Source of the DNA: Pararhizobium sp.
Lineage (GTDB): Bacteria > Pseudomonadota > Alphaproteobacteria > Rhizobiales > Rhizobiaceae
Direction of reading: 5' to 3'
Assembly: GCA_030655075.1 (NCBI GenBank)
Contig: JAURWE010000055.1
Span: forward strand, 62,001 to 126,000
Length of the DNA stretch: 64,000 nucleotides
Below, in pieces: positions 16,700 to 27,119 of the stretch. Positions within the stretch are counted from its first letter, which is position 1; each line of letters begins with the position of its first letter. The position numbers and the translations under genes were made by a program. Below the pieces are notes generated by a model. That model saw only the letters and a list, made by a program, of their open reading frames with translations. It was not told the DNA's origin and searched no databases.

Positions 16700-16879
16700 A
16701 TGGCATCGAGCCGTGCACGCAAAGCTGCAAACCTGTCGCTGGATGAGAGCCTGATTTCCCAGACTGTAAAACTGGAACAGCAGCGTCATTGGAAGAAAGC
16801 AAACGCTTTGGCCATCGCCGAGATGAATTCCTATGTCGAGGACAACGGCTTGCCATTGGGGAAATTCAGGCAAATTTGA
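16700..16879 (+). CDS. CcdA-like antitoxin, no toxin partner
   Basis: 59 residues from ATG at 16700 with GGAGAG four bases upstream; an in-frame ATG at 16685 would add five residues. The sequence has a short basic N-terminus (RARKAANLSLDESLI), a helical middle and the tail AIAEMNSYVEDNGLPLGKFRQ, which matches the pattern of CcdA proteins (RHH DNA-binding arm plus a toxin-binding C-terminus with an EMN-Y-E-NG motif). A ccdB gene of about 100 codons would be expected directly downstream, but only 18 bp follow before the convergent livF stop, and nothing CcdB-like lies upstream. It is thus an orphan, possibly a remnant or an anti-addiction module. Confidence 0.65.
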   Translation: MASSRARKAANLSLDESLISQTVKLEQQRHWKKANALAIAEMNSYVEDNGLPLGKFRQI

Positions 16880-16897
16880 TGACGGCGGCTCTGCCCG

Positions 16898-17596
<699 letters not shown>

Positions 17597-17598
17597 GA

Positions 17599-18345
17599 TT
17601 AGGGCGTCCCCAGATAGGCGGCCTGCACGGCGGCATTGGCGCGGATCTCTTCCGGCGTGCCGTTGGCGAGAACCCGGCCGGCATCAAGCACGGTGATGCT
17701 GTCGGCGAGCCGCATGACAACGGGCATATTGTGCTCGATAAGGAGGATGGTGGCGTTGCTCGCAATCTCGCGGACGAGGCCGCAGAAATTGTCGATCTCG
17801 CCATCCGACAGGCCCTGGGTCGGCTCGTCGAGCATCAGCAGTTTCGGCTCCAGCGCCAGCCCCATTGCCACCTCAAGCAGGCGCTGGTGGCCATAGGCGA
17901 GTGCACCGGCTTTCACCTGCGCCCGATCAGCAAGGCCGACCTTTTCCAAGGCGAATTCGATGCGCGCCTTCAACTGCTTGCGAAAGCGGCCGGCCAGTGG
18001 GCCCTGATCGCGGTCGATGGCAGTCTGGGCGGCCAGTGCGACATTGTCCCAGGCGCTGAGCTTGGCATAGACGCTGGTGATCTGGAACGTGTAGGCGATG
18101 CCGTCGCGGACCCTTTTGTGGGCGGGGTCGCCGGTGATATCGCGGCCAAGGAAGCTGACGGTTCCACGGCTTGGCGCGATGCGGCCGGAGAGCAGCGAGA
18201 CAAAGGTCGTTTTGCCGGCGCCGTTCGGGCCGATAAGGGCGCGGATTTCGCCGGTCTGGAGGGTGAAATCGACATTGTCGACGGCCTTGAGGCCGCCGAA
18301 ATTGCGGCTGAGACCACTGGTGCTCAGAAGCGTCACGGCAGCCAT
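17599..18345 (-). CDS. livG: ABC transporter ATP-binding protein LivG
   Basis: 248 residues from ATG at 18345, five bases after AAAGGTGG; a GTG at 18354 falls inside that ribosome site. Walker A GPNGAGKTTF, signature region LAYGHQRLLEVAMGLALEPKLLMLDEPTQGLSDGE (split over residues about 150-185) with Walker B included, and LIEHNMPVVMRLAD at the switch. The LivG hallmark SRNFGGLKAVDNV is at the N-terminus. The gene overlaps the livM stop by 13 bp, so the pair is co-translated. Confidence 0.93.
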   Translation of the reverse strand: MAAVTLLSTSGLSRNFGGLKAVDNVDFTLQTGEIRALIGPNGAGKTTFVSLLSGRIAPSRGTVSFLGRDITGDPAHKRVRDGIAYTFQITSVYAKLSAWDNVALAAQTAIDRDQGPLAGRFRKQLKARIEFALEKVGLADRAQVKAGALAYGHQRLLEVAMGLALEPKLLMLDEPTQGLSDGEIDNFCGLVREIASNATILLIEHNMPVVMRLADSITVLDAGRVLANGTPEEIRANAAVQAAYLGTP

Positions 18346-19295
18346 GAGATCCACCTTTCACGCAGGGCGCCGAGAATGCCCTTAGGGAAGAACAGCACCA
18401 GCGCGATCAACGCGATGCCGGTCACCAGCAGATAGGCCGAGGTGTAGCCGCTGACGATATCGATCATGTAGAACATCGCGGCCGTGCCGATGAGCGGGCC
18501 GAGCACCGTGCCGGCGCCGCCGAGCAGCGTGAACAGCAGCGCGTCGATGGAGTACTGGATCGAGGCGAAGGACGAGCCGACATAGGCAAACAGCAGCGCG
18601 TAGGCCGAACCCGCCATGGCCGACAGCGTTCCTGATATCACCAGCGCCTGCAGCTTGATGCGGAACGTGTCGTAACCCAGCATCAATGTGCGCGGCTCGT
18701 TCTCGCGGATGGCGACGAGCACCCTGCCCGTCCGTCCGCGCACGACGATGAGGATGATGGTGATCGTCAGTGCCAGCAGGATAAGCGCGATGTTGTAGCG
18801 TGCCGTCGGGTTGGTCAGATCGATCGTTGTGCCGAACAGATCGAAACTGCGGGCGGCGGGCGGCAGGACGAGGCCTTCGTCGCCACGGGTGTAGGTGGTG
18901 AAATAGAGGCTGGCGAGATAGGCGACCTGCGCAAACATCATGGTAACGATCATGAAGGCGACGCCGGTGGTGCGCAGCGATATCAGGCCGATCAGCAGCG
19001 AAGCCGCAAAGCCTGCGCCGATGCCGGCGAGGAAAGCGGCCGGAACGCTCCATTCCAGATGATAGACGGTCATGCCGGCGCCGTAGAGTCCGGCGGCGAA
19101 GAACATGGCGTGGCCGAGGCTCAAGAGGCCCGTGTAGCCGAAGAGCAGATTGTAGCCCATGGCGAAGATGGCAAGCACCATGATCCGCGTCATGGCCAGA
19201 TGGTGATAAGTGGGCAGCACGAACTGCAGGCCGAAGAGAACGGCGACGACCAGCCCATGCAGCACGATGGTTTTCAGGATGGGAGATCCGATCAT
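18333..19295 (-). CDS. livM: ABC transporter permease LivM
   Basis: 320 residues from ATG at 19295, overlapping livH by 4 bp; the frame open to 20012 is a shadow in livH. About nine membrane segments, with GYTGLLSLGHAMFFAAGLYGA (residues 52-72) and the cytoplasmic stretch RTLMLGYDTFRIKLQAL that contacts the ATPases, both hallmarks of LivM. It pairs with LivH to form the pore. LivM N-termini are often longer; this one is of the short type. Confidence 0.92.
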   Translation of the reverse strand: MIGSPILKTIVLHGLVVAVLFGLQFVLPTYHHLAMTRIMVLAIFAMGYNLLFGYTGLLSLGHAMFFAAGLYGAGMTVYHLEWSVPAAFLAGIGAGFAASLLIGLISLRTTGVAFMIVTMMFAQVAYLASLYFTTYTRGDEGLVLPPAARSFDLFGTTIDLTNPTARYNIALILLALTITIILIVVRGRTGRVLVAIRENEPRTLMLGYDTFRIKLQALVISGTLSAMAGSAYALLFAYVGSSFASIQYSIDALLFTLLGGAGTVLGPLIGTAAMFYMIDIVSGYTSAYLLVTGIALIALVLFFPKGILGALRERWISWLP

Positions 19296-20197
19296 CGGGC
19301 CTTCGCTCCGAACAGGCCCTCGGGCTTGAAGACGAGGACCAGCGCCACCAGCAGGGTGGAGATCATCTTGGCCAACGTCGGCGTGAAGAAGACGGAAATG
19401 ATGCCGTCGCTGAGGCCGATGATCAGCGCCGCAATGACCGTGCCGCGAATGCTGCCGAGACCGCCGATGATGACGACGATGAAGGAGAGCAGCAGCGGAT
19501 CGAGGCCCATCAGATAATGCGCCTGGCGGATCGGCACGATCAGCACGGCGGCGATGGCGGCGAGCATGGCGCCCGCAGCAAAGACATAACCATAGACCTT
19601 GCCAACCGGAATGCCGAAGGCCTGCGCCGTCTCGCTGTCGAACTGGGTTGCGCGCATGATGAGGCCAAGGCGTGTGCGGGTCAGGATGTACCAGCAAATG
19701 CCCAGAAGGACGATGGCGGCGGCGATGACGAAGAGATTGTAGCCGGAATAACCGAACCACGGAAACTGGACGCGAAAATAGAACGGCGCCTCGACGGGGC
19801 GTGCATCCGGTCCATAGGTCAAAAGCACCGTCTGCTGGATGACATAGAGCATGCCGATCGTCGCGACGATGGTGGCTTCGGGATCGTAGTTCAGCCGCCG
19901 CAGGATCAGGCGTTCGCTGGCATAGGCGACGGCACCGACGCAGATGGGGCTGACGATAAGCGCGATGAAGAAGCCGATCGCCGGATGCAGAGAAAACAGC
20001 GAGGCGACCCACCAGGCAATGACGGCGCCGAGCATATAGAACTCGCCATGGGCGACGTTGACCACGCGCATGACGCCAAAAACCAGGCAGAGGCCAAGCG
20101 CCGTGAGCGTCAGGACCGAGGCCTGCACCAGACCTTCAAGCGTCGCCAGCAGAAGAAAGGGGCCGAGATCCAACGCTTGTCCTCTTTTTGATCGCAT
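19292..20197 (-). CDS. livH: ABC transporter permease LivH
   Basis: 301 residues with eight or so membrane spans. Family hallmarks: GLCLVFGVMRVVNVAHGEFYMLGA (split, about 36-59) and GGLGSIRGTVIAALIIG near 243. The region RATQFDSETAQAFGIPVGKVYG is the loop that docks on LivF/LivG. It is separated from the binding-protein gene by 173 bp of palindromic repeat sequence, so transporter-core expression may be lower than that of the binding protein. Confidence 0.92.
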   Translation of the reverse strand: MRSKRGQALDLGPFLLLATLEGLVQASVLTLTALGLCLVFGVMRVVNVAHGEFYMLGAVIAWWVASLFSLHPAIGFFIALIVSPICVGAVAYASERLILRRLNYDPEATIVATIGMLYVIQQTVLLTYGPDARPVEAPFYFRVQFPWFGYSGYNLFVIAAAIVLLGICWYILTRTRLGLIMRATQFDSETAQAFGIPVGKVYGYVFAAGAMLAAIAAVLIVPIRQAHYLMGLDPLLLSFIVVIIGGLGSIRGTVIAALIIGLSDGIISVFFTPTLAKMISTLLVALVLVFKPEGLFGAKAR

Positions 20198-20370
20198 CCA
20201 TTTTGGGAGAGTGAGGAGAGTTTACCTCCCTCTGTCACTGCGTGACATCTTCCCCACAAAGGGGGAAGATTTTTCTTGTTCATGATGCGCTCAAACGCCC
20301 ATGATGATCCCCCCTTTTGGGGGAGATGCGGGCGTCGCCGCCAGAGGGGGCTCTATCCCGATGCTCTCGC
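20198..20370. repeat. Palindromic intergenic repeat block inside the liv operon
   Basis: The 173-bp gap contains CTTCCCC-ACAAA-GGGGGAAG (about 20250-20270), a GTCACTGCGTGAC palindrome just before it (20234-20246), and CCCCC-TTTT-GGGGG (about 20305-20320). The arrangement CCTCTGTCAC...TCTTCCCCACAAAGGGGGAAGA strongly resembles the rhizobial palindromic/mosaic elements found between genes in this family. It probably forms nested hairpins in the mRNA. No coding capacity is seen. Confidence 0.65.
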
Positions 20371-21684
20371 TCAGAGCGCCATCTTCGTATAGTCGCCCTC
20401 GACCTCGTAAAGACCGTCCTCGATCGAAGTCTTGTGGACGACATCCAGGCGGCCGCCGGTGACTTTCGAGATATATTGGTGGCCATAGCTCTGGTGGGTC
20501 TTGGCATTGAAGAGCTTGTCGCCCTGCGGATGCTCGCGGCCTTCGGGGATGACACCGATCGATTCCATCGCCTCGATGAAGCCCTGCTTGTCCTTGGGTG
20601 TCTGGCCGGAATAGCCGCTCAGTTCCATCGCCTGCTTGATGATGAACAGCGATTCCCAGCAGCCGAACATATGGGCGTAGGTCGAGACGTCCTTGGCATC
20701 GGCCGTGCTGGCGCCGTTGGCGTCGACGCCCACAGCTTCGCGGTAGAACTTGTCGAACTCGGTCTGGTTGGCCTGGGCGTAGCGCGGATTGCCTTCCCAG
20801 AAATAGGTGCCCTCAAGGAATTCAAGCTGCGGCGTCGCCAGGTCGACGGCCTCGAGGCTGTCGATGAAACCGAAGATCTGCGGCTTGCTGGAGCCGTAGA
20901 ACTGGCCCAGGTCCTTGACGAAGGTCAGAACGGCCGGGCCGACCATGACGTGGTAGAGCACTTCGGTGTCGGACGGGATCTGCGGCAGATAGCGGGTGAA
21001 GGAGGATTCGGTCGGCGGAATGGCGATGAGCGCCTGGACGTCGCCGCCCTGCGCCTTGATGGCCGAAGAGAAATAATCGCGGTGATCATGGCCGAAGGCG
21101 AAATCCGGGAAGATCATCGTGACCTTCTTGCCGAGATTGCCTGATATCCACGGCGCCATCGACATGACCTGCGAGCGCACATCTGTAATGCCCGGCTGGA
21201 AGCAGTAGCGGTTCAGCTTGCCCGAGGCGACATGATAGCCCTCGGAGACGACGACATAGGGCATCTTCAGCTCGCCGGCGCGCGGCGCCGAGCCGATGAC
21301 GACATGCGAAAACAGCGTGCCATAGGTCACGTCGACCTTGTGCTGGGTGGCAAATTTTTCGACGACTTCGGCACCGCGCTTGGGGTCGGTGCCGTCATCC
21401 TCGGTGATGACTTCGACCGGGCGGCCATTGATGCCGCCGGCCTCGTTGATCAGCTTGACGGCTGCCGTCGTCACACGCTCGTACCAGCGGCCATAGGAGG
21501 CGCCGATGCCGGTGCGGTGCAGCTGCATGCCGATCTTGATCGGCTCGGATGTCTGGGCCTGGCTATAGCGGACGAAACCCGGCAGCGCCTGCGCTGCAAG
21601 CCCGGCACCGGCCGCAGCGCCCATGCCGATCAGGGCAGAGCGTCTGGAAAGGCCGTTCTGAGGGGTAAGGATTTTTTTGGACAT
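20371..21684 (-). CDS. Branched-chain amino acid/amide-type ABC substrate-binding protein
   Basis: 437 residues from ATG at 21684. The N-terminus carries a twin-arginine-like signal (LSRRSALIGMGAAAGAGLAA, residues 12-31), so it may be exported folded. The mature part begins EPIKIGMQLHRTGIG and contains LINEAGGINGRPVEVITEDD, diagnostic of the Peripla_BP_6 (Leu/Ile/Val, urea and amide-binding) group. It is the first gene of the liv operon. The ligand is unknown: many rhizobial members bind ureides, amides or aromatic acids rather than leucine. The nearby glutaryl-CoA genes are divergent and may or may not be related. Confidence 0.92.
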   Translation of the reverse strand: MSKKILTPQNGLSRRSALIGMGAAAGAGLAAQALPGFVRYSQAQTSEPIKIGMQLHRTGIGASYGRWYERVTTAAVKLINEAGGINGRPVEVITEDDGTDPKRGAEVVEKFATQHKVDVTYGTLFSHVVIGSAPRAGELKMPYVVVSEGYHVASGKLNRYCFQPGITDVRSQVMSMAPWISGNLGKKVTMIFPDFAFGHDHRDYFSSAIKAQGGDVQALIAIPPTESSFTRYLPQIPSDTEVLYHVMVGPAVLTFVKDLGQFYGSSKPQIFGFIDSLEAVDLATPQLEFLEGTYFWEGNPRYAQANQTEFDKFYREAVGVDANGASTADAKDVSTYAHMFGCWESLFIIKQAMELSGYSGQTPKDKQGFIEAMESIGVIPEGREHPQGDKLFNAKTHQSYGHQYISKVTGGRLDVVHKTSIEDGLYEVEGDYTKMAL

Positions 21685-21872
21685 CAAGATTCCTCTGCTG
21701 GCAGCCCGCTGCTTGTTTTGCCGTGTCAGCCCGTTCGCTGCCAACAAAACATGAGAACCGGGAAATAACAATTGCCGATGCTTTCCCGAATGCGACATCG
21801 CCGAGTAACATCAATTGCAGAAATAAGGGAAGCGGGAATTGGCGGAACCCCGCAAGGTCTGGCAAGGAGGAC

Positions 21873-21917
21873 ATGGCAACGCGACGAACGAACAAAGGCT
21901 CACGCAATGCGATGTGA
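21873..21917 (+). CDS. Possible 14-codon leader peptide
   Basis: An ATG at 21873 follows an ideal ribosome site (AAGGAGG, 21864-21870) and encodes MATRRTNKGSRNAM, stopping at 21917. The stop overlaps the first codons of the membrane-protein gene starting at 21907 (ATG CGA TGT GA), which itself has only a weak ribosome site. Translation of the small frame could therefore deliver ribosomes to the larger gene. The peptide is basic and has no attenuation-type codon run. Too short to be supported by sequence alone. Confidence 0.35.
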   Translation: MATRRTNKGSRNAM

Positions 21918-23361
21918 CGTATCGGCCAATCCGGTCATGGCCCGGCTATGGATGGGAGCAGCAACAGTGCTGTTTTGCGGAACCGAACCGGCCGCCGCCC
22001 ATGTCGGCGAACGCGGCCTCGTCATGCTGCTGCCGACCGGCTATTATCAGCTTGGCGGCGCGCTTGCCGTCGTTGCATCGTTTCTGGCGCTTACCGTTGT
22101 TCCGCCACGGTGGCTGCGCGCATGGAGCAAAGTGCGCCTGCCCCTGTTCGCGTGGCGGCCGGGGCCTCGAAACGCCATCAGCCTCATGGCCTTCCTGTTT
22201 CTGGCCGGGCTGGTTTTCATCGGCAGGTTCGGAACACCCGATCCGCTGGAAAACCTGTTGCCGCTCACCATCTGGTCGGTCTGGTGGGTCGCCTTCACCC
22301 TGCTTGTCGCCCTCACCGGCAATCTCTGGCCTTGGCTCAATCCCTTGTCCGGGCCGCTGGCGCTGCTGCGCCGGATGACCAGCTCCAGCCTTGGTCGCGT
22401 GCCGCTTTCTCGGCTGCCGCAGAGCCTTGGATATGGTCCCGCCATCCTCCTGTTCCTCGCCTTCGCCTGGTATGAACTGGTTTCGCTGTCGCCGCAGGAC
22501 CCATCAAAACTGGCGACAGCTGTTGGAATCTACTGGCTGCTAACCTTCGTTGCGATGGTGATCTTCGGGCAAGGCGCCTGGAGCCGGCGCTGCGAACCGT
22601 TTTCAGTTTTCTTCCGGCTGATCGGCATGCTCGCCCCTTTCTCGATCATCAGCGGGAAAAGCCCGGGGCGGCGCCGGATCGCGCTGACCTTTCCGGGTGT
22701 CCGCTGCCTCGGTGCAGGCATTTTACCGCTGAGCGGCACGCTGTTCGTGCTTCTGACGCTTGCCAGCGTGTCCTTCGACGGCTTTTCGGCGACCTTCACC
22801 TGGCTGGGTTTCCTCAGCATCAATCCGCTGGAGTTCCCCGGCCGCAGCGCCGTTACCGGTGCCAACACGCTCGGCCTGATCGCCGCCTTCGGGATTTTCG
22901 CGTCGCTGTTCTTCCTGTCGGTCTTTCTCGGCAACCTGCTGACAGCGGAAAGAGGCTGGCAAGCGCTCACCCACAACTCCGGGGTGCTGGTCTATTCGAT
23001 CATCCCGATTTCGATCGCCTTCCATGCCTCGCATTATCTGACGGTCCTGATGGTCAACGGGCAGTATTTTGCCGCCGCCCTCTCCGACCCGCTGTCGCTT
23101 GGATGGAACCTGTTCGGCACAGCCGATCTGCATGTGACCGATTCGTTTCTCAACACGATGGAGGGCGTGCAGGCGATCTGGACCGCTCAGACGGCGATCA
23201 TCGTGACCGGTCACGTAATTGGCATCCTGCTTGCCCATATGATCGCGCTTCGGCAATTGGGAACTGCATCGCTGGCGACGAAGAGCCAGATCTTCCTGGC
23301 GGCGGCGATGGTGTTTTACACCGTGTTCGGGCTCTGGCTGCTGTCGACGCCGGTGACCTGA
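21907..23361 (+). CDS. Polytopic membrane protein, unknown function
   Basis: 484 residues from ATG at 21907; earlier in-frame starts run through the divergent promoter region. It opens with a signal-like segment ending AAAHVGERGLVMLLPTGYY and then has about ten hydrophobic spans. The HxGERGLVMLLPTGYY start is shared by a family whose members I recall being annotated 'fenitrothion hydrolase' in databases; I give that label little weight because no hydrolase motif is visible. His residues cluster near the C-terminal half (IAFHASHYLTVLM, VTGHVIGILLAHMIALRQ), which could ligate haem or metal. It is divergent from the liv binding protein and 125 bp before gcdH, with no clear partner. Confidence 0.7.
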   Translation: MRCDVSANPVMARLWMGAATVLFCGTEPAAAHVGERGLVMLLPTGYYQLGGALAVVASFLALTVVPPRWLRAWSKVRLPLFAWRPGPRNAISLMAFLFLAGLVFIGRFGTPDPLENLLPLTIWSVWWVAFTLLVALTGNLWPWLNPLSGPLALLRRMTSSSLGRVPLSRLPQSLGYGPAILLFLAFAWYELVSLSPQDPSKLATAVGIYWLLTFVAMVIFGQGAWSRRCEPFSVFFRLIGMLAPFSIISGKSPGRRRIALTFPGVRCLGAGILPLSGTLFVLLTLASVSFDGFSATFTWLGFLSINPLEFPGRSAVTGANTLGLIAAFGIFASLFFLSVFLGNLLTAERGWQALTHNSGVLVYSIIPISIAFHASHYLTVLMVNGQYFAAALSDPLSLGWNLFGTADLHVTDSFLNTMEGVQAIWTAQTAIIVTGHVIGILLAHMIALRQLGTASLATKSQIFLAAAMVFYTVFGLWLLSTPVT

Positions 23362-23486
23362 CTGAGCCGTTTTGGCAGCGAGAACAAAAAGTTGATGCGC
23401 AACGGTAATGGACGGGTGACGAAATATGATTTGTCTTGTCCTGATAACCCGGCGATATTTCGCGCCATCAACGCGGAGATGACGAC

Positions 23487-24674
<1,188 letters not shown>

Positions 24675-24709
24675 AGACTGGCATTCTTAAAACAGACGAA
24701 GGATTTTCC

Positions 24710-25861
24710 ATGTCCATGGCTCCGCTCGACGGCCTCAAGGTTCTCGAACTTGCGCGCATTCTGGCCGGGCCATGGATGGGGCAGACCCTGTCCGATCTCG
24801 GGGCCGACGTCATCAAGATCGAAAGCCCCGAGGGTGACGACACGCGCACGTGGGGGCCTCCTTTCATCGAGCGCGACGACGACCGTTCGGCCGCCTATTT
24901 CCACGCCTGCAATCGCGGCAAGCGGTCGGTCACGGCCGATTTTACCACGGATGAGGGCCGCGATCTGGTCAGGCGACTGGCGCTGTCGGCCGACGTGCTG
25001 ATCGAGAATTTCAAGGTCGGCGGGCTTGCCAAATACGGTCTCGATTATGAAAGCCTGAAGGCGCTTAACCCGCGGCTGATCTATTGCTCCGTCACCGGTT
25101 TTGGCCAGACCGGGCCTTACGCCTCGCGGGCAGGGTACGATTTCATGATCCAGGGCATGAGCGGCATCATGGACCTGACCGGCGATCCGGCCGGCGAGCC
25201 GCAGAAGATCGGCGTCGCATTTGCCGATATCTTTACCGGCGTCTATGGCGTCATCGGCATTCAGGCGGCGCTGATCCAGCGCGAAAAGACCGGGCTTGGC
25301 CAGCATGTCGACATGGCGCTGTTTGACTGCATGACCGGTGTTCTGGCCAATCAGGCGATGAACTTTCTCGCCTCCGGCACTGTGCCGAAGCGGCTTGGCA
25401 ATGCCCACCCCAACATCGCCCCCTACCAGACCTTTCCCGTGGCCGACGGGCACCTGATCATCGCCTGCGGCAATGACGGACAATATGCACGGCTGGCGCA
25501 GATTCTGGACGTCCCGGTGGACGAGCGCTTCACCACCAATGCGCTCCGGATCAAGAACCGCGATGTGCTGACGGCCACACTGGAGACGAAGACCCGCTCG
25601 TGGACGCGGGACGAACTGCTAGCTGCCCTGGAAAAATCAGGCGTGCCGGCCGGGCCGATCAACACGGTTGCCGACGTGTTCGACGATCCGCAATTCCAGC
25701 ACCGGCAGATGCAGACCGATGCCGGCGGTGTTCCGGGGCTGCGCACGCCGCTCACCTTTTCCGATGCCACCCTCAAGCTCGGCGGCCGGTCGCCGGCGCG
25801 TGGCGGCGACACGCAAACGGTTGTCGATGCTCTGGCGCATTTCAGCGACTGGCCGTCATAA
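24710..25861 (+). CDS. CaiB/BaiF class III CoA transferase, probably glutarate CoA-transferase
   Basis: 383 residues from ATG at 24710 (AAGGA upstream). Class III signature: LDGLKVLELARILAGPWMGQTLSDLGADVIKIE (split, residues 6-38), with RGKRSVTADF, ADVLIENFKVGGLAKYGLDY and the catalytic Asp region GYDFMIQGMSG (about 143-153). Pairing with gcdH is the classical arrangement for succinyl-CoA:glutarate CoA-transferase, so glutarate activation is the best call; the family also includes formyl-CoA and carnitine CoA transferases. Enzymes at 23487-25861 would convert glutarate to crotonyl-CoA. Confidence 0.87.
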   Translation: MSMAPLDGLKVLELARILAGPWMGQTLSDLGADVIKIESPEGDDTRTWGPPFIERDDDRSAAYFHACNRGKRSVTADFTTDEGRDLVRRLALSADVLIENFKVGGLAKYGLDYESLKALNPRLIYCSVTGFGQTGPYASRAGYDFMIQGMSGIMDLTGDPAGEPQKIGVAFADIFTGVYGVIGIQAALIQREKTGLGQHVDMALFDCMTGVLANQAMNFLASGTVPKRLGNAHPNIAPYQTFPVADGHLIIACGNDGQYARLAQILDVPVDERFTTNALRIKNRDVLTATLETKTRSWTRDELLAALEKSGVPAGPINTVADVFDDPQFQHRQMQTDAGGVPGLRTPLTFSDATLKLGGRSPARGGDTQTVVDALAHFSDWPS

Positions 25862-26018
25862 TTCCCTAAATTAGCACTGCACAATCGATGTTGCACGACA
25901 TCAAAATTGCGTATCTAACTCTGGATACAGCATCGCAGCACCGGCGATAGCCGACGCGACAATCAAGGTGCAGGGAACGGCAGCAGACTGAAATCAACAA
26001 TCTGAACTGGGGGAAGTC

Positions 26019-27116
26019 TTGCCGGAAACACCGGATAGGTTTGCAATCGACGTTCGGGGTGTCAGCCGGATTTATGGTACGGGAAGTGGCCAGGTCGCAG
26101 CGCTCGACAGCGTCTTCGTCTCCATCCGCGAAAACGAATTCTTCACGCTGCTCGGCCCGTCGGGCTGCGGCAAGACCACGCTTCTGCGGCTGATCGCCGG
26201 GTTCGATTTCCCCACCGAAGGCGAAATTCTGCTCTACGGCAATGACATCGCGCCGCTGCCGCCGTTCAAGCGGCCGGTCAACACGGTGTTCCAGAGCTAC
26301 GCCCTCTTCCCGCATATGACCGTCGCCCAGAACATCGGCTTCGGGCTGGAAATGCTCGGCAAGCCGAAACCCGAGATCAAGGCGCGGGTCGAACAGATGC
26401 TGGCGCTTGTTCACATGGAGCACATGAAGGATCGCCTGATCAGCCAGATCTCCGGCGGCCAGCAGCAGCGTGTCGCCCTGGCACGGGCGCTGGCGCCGCA
26501 GCCGAAAGTGCTGCTGCTCGACGAACCGCTGTCGGCGCTCGATTACAAGCTGCGCAAGGAAATGCAGATCGAGCTGAAACGCCTGCAGGCGGAAACCGGC
26601 ATCACCTTCATCTTCGTGACGCATGATCAGGAAGAAGCGCTGACCATGTCGGACCGGATCGCCGTCATGTCGGCGGGTCACATCAAGCAGGTCGGCACGG
26701 CCCGCGATATCTACGACCGGCCGGCCGACCGCTTCGTCGCCGACTTCATCGGCGAGACCAATTTTCTGCGCGGCGAGGTTGAAAGCATCGATGGCGAATC
26801 TGCAGCCGTGCGGCTCGCCAGCGGCTGCGTCACCGAGGCAGGCCTGCCGGACAGTGTCCGGCCATCGGGCAAGGTCACGGTCGTCGTGCGGCCGGAGCAT
26901 ACGCTTCTGGTGTCACCGGCGGAGGGCACCTTTGCCGGAACGCTGGAAAACATCATCTACTTCGGCACAGACACACATTTCCACGTGCGGCTCGCCAGCG
27001 GCGAACCTTTCATCGTGCGCCAGCAGAACAGGCGGTCGAGCGGCTCCATTCCGGCAACGGGAACCGAGGTCGGCGTGCTCCTTGGCGACAAGGCTGCCCA
27101 GGTTCTAAGGGACTAG
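26019..27116 (+). CDS. Polyamine-type ABC transporter ATP-binding protein (PotA family)
   Basis: 365 residues from TTG at 26019, the only start next to the strong site GGGGGAAG. Walker A GPSGCGKTT (about 46-54), LISQISGGQQQRVALARAL signature, LLLDEPLSALDYKLRKEMQ Walker B, VTHDQEEALTMSD switch, and a C-terminal TOBE domain with RPEHTLL. The YKLRKEMQ variant after the D-loop is characteristic of PotA/spermidine-putrescine ATPases. First gene of a six-gene operon (26019-32848). The 157-bp region upstream (25862-26018) has no gene; GTATC(8)GATAC near 25911-25928 is a weak dyad. Confidence 0.92.
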   Translation: MPETPDRFAIDVRGVSRIYGTGSGQVAALDSVFVSIRENEFFTLLGPSGCGKTTLLRLIAGFDFPTEGEILLYGNDIAPLPPFKRPVNTVFQSYALFPHMTVAQNIGFGLEMLGKPKPEIKARVEQMLALVHMEHMKDRLISQISGGQQQRVALARALAPQPKVLLLDEPLSALDYKLRKEMQIELKRLQAETGITFIFVTHDQEEALTMSDRIAVMSAGHIKQVGTARDIYDRPADRFVADFIGETNFLRGEVESIDGESAAVRLASGCVTEAGLPDSVRPSGKVTVVVRPEHTLLVSPAEGTFAGTLENIIYFGTDTHFHVRLASGEPFIVRQQNRRSSGSIPATGTEVGVLLGDKAAQVLRD

Positions 27117-27119
27117 GCG

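Noticed and set aside
21907..23361. Fenitrothion hydrolase
   Set aside because: Homologues carry this database label, but the protein is a polytopic membrane protein without a visible hydrolase motif, so no function is assigned.
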